From assembly GCA_903827075.1 (NCBI GenBank), contig CAIKGX010000066.1, positions 1-5,847 of the forward strand: a DNA stretch of 5,847 nt, in the 5' to 3' direction. The notes beneath the pieces are model-generated. The model saw nothing but the letters and a program-made list of their open reading frames with translations. It ran no database searches and was not told where the DNA came from. Each line of letters begins with the position of its first letter. Position 1 is the stretch's first letter. Made by a program: the position numbers and the translations under genes. Below are positions 5,824 to 5,847 of the stretch, one piece after another. The DNA is from an uncultured beta proteobacterium. Lineage in GTDB: Bacteria > Pseudomonadota > Gammaproteobacteria > Burkholderiales > Burkholderiaceae.

Positions 5824-5847
5824 GCGTTTGTATGAATTTCTTTCAAC

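Noticed and set aside
1..5847. Mobile elements, CRISPR arrays, tRNA/rRNA genes, riboswitches or a new defence-type system.
   Set aside because: No transposase, integrase, direct-repeat array, tRNA-like cloverleaf or defence domain was seen. Apart from the small hypothetical genes, contents belong to ordinary known families.

Overview
The window looks like a chromosomal stretch of a betaproteobacterium with moderate G+C and compact gene spacing. The protein set (a short eRF1-domain-3-like 'translational machinery' protein, a membrane-anchored FMN glutamate-synthase-like protein, a transglutaminase remnant, a TauE/SafE permease and an ACR3 transporter) suggests Burkholderiaceae, perhaps a freshwater Polynucleobacter-like organism. 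That assignment is inference from protein style and base composition; no rRNA or other marker is present.

Layout. On the minus strand, positions 1-921 hold a three-gene operon read right to left: an eRF1/Pelota-domain-3-like protein (538-921), a DUF1488-like small protein sharing 4 nt with it (275-541), and an unrecognised gene 21 nt further on that leaves the window (1-253). A 178-nt A/T-rich region (922-1099) separates this operon from divergent plus-strand genes. These are a 543-residue glutamate-synthase-like FMN protein with an intact 3Fe-4S cysteine motif (1100-2731), a 5'-truncated transglutaminase-like remnant that begins at its stop codon (2732-3030), and a TauE/SafE-family permease (3114-3887). 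A 118-nt gap with an inverted repeat and a candidate promoter leads to a single-domain universal stress protein (4006-4431), closed by a textbook intrinsic terminator (4473-4508). A small membrane-anchored hypothetical protein (4522-4758) starts just after that terminator. It converges with an ACR3-family arsenite efflux permease on the minus strand (4777-5823), whose upstream neighbours lie outside the window.

How the genes work together. I see no single pathway. The content resembles a stress and housekeeping neighbourhood: a universal stress protein, a putative translation-related factor, an orphan glutamate-synthase-like oxidoreductase, an anion-type permease and arsenic efflux. The most informative structural observation is the decayed transglutaminase gene, which retains the His and Asp of the catalytic triad but has lost the Cys half. 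It abuts the oxidoreductase stop codon, as expected of a deletion scar. I found no rRNA, tRNA, CRISPR array, insertion sequence or phage gene, and nothing that amounts to a convincing undescribed multi-gene system.
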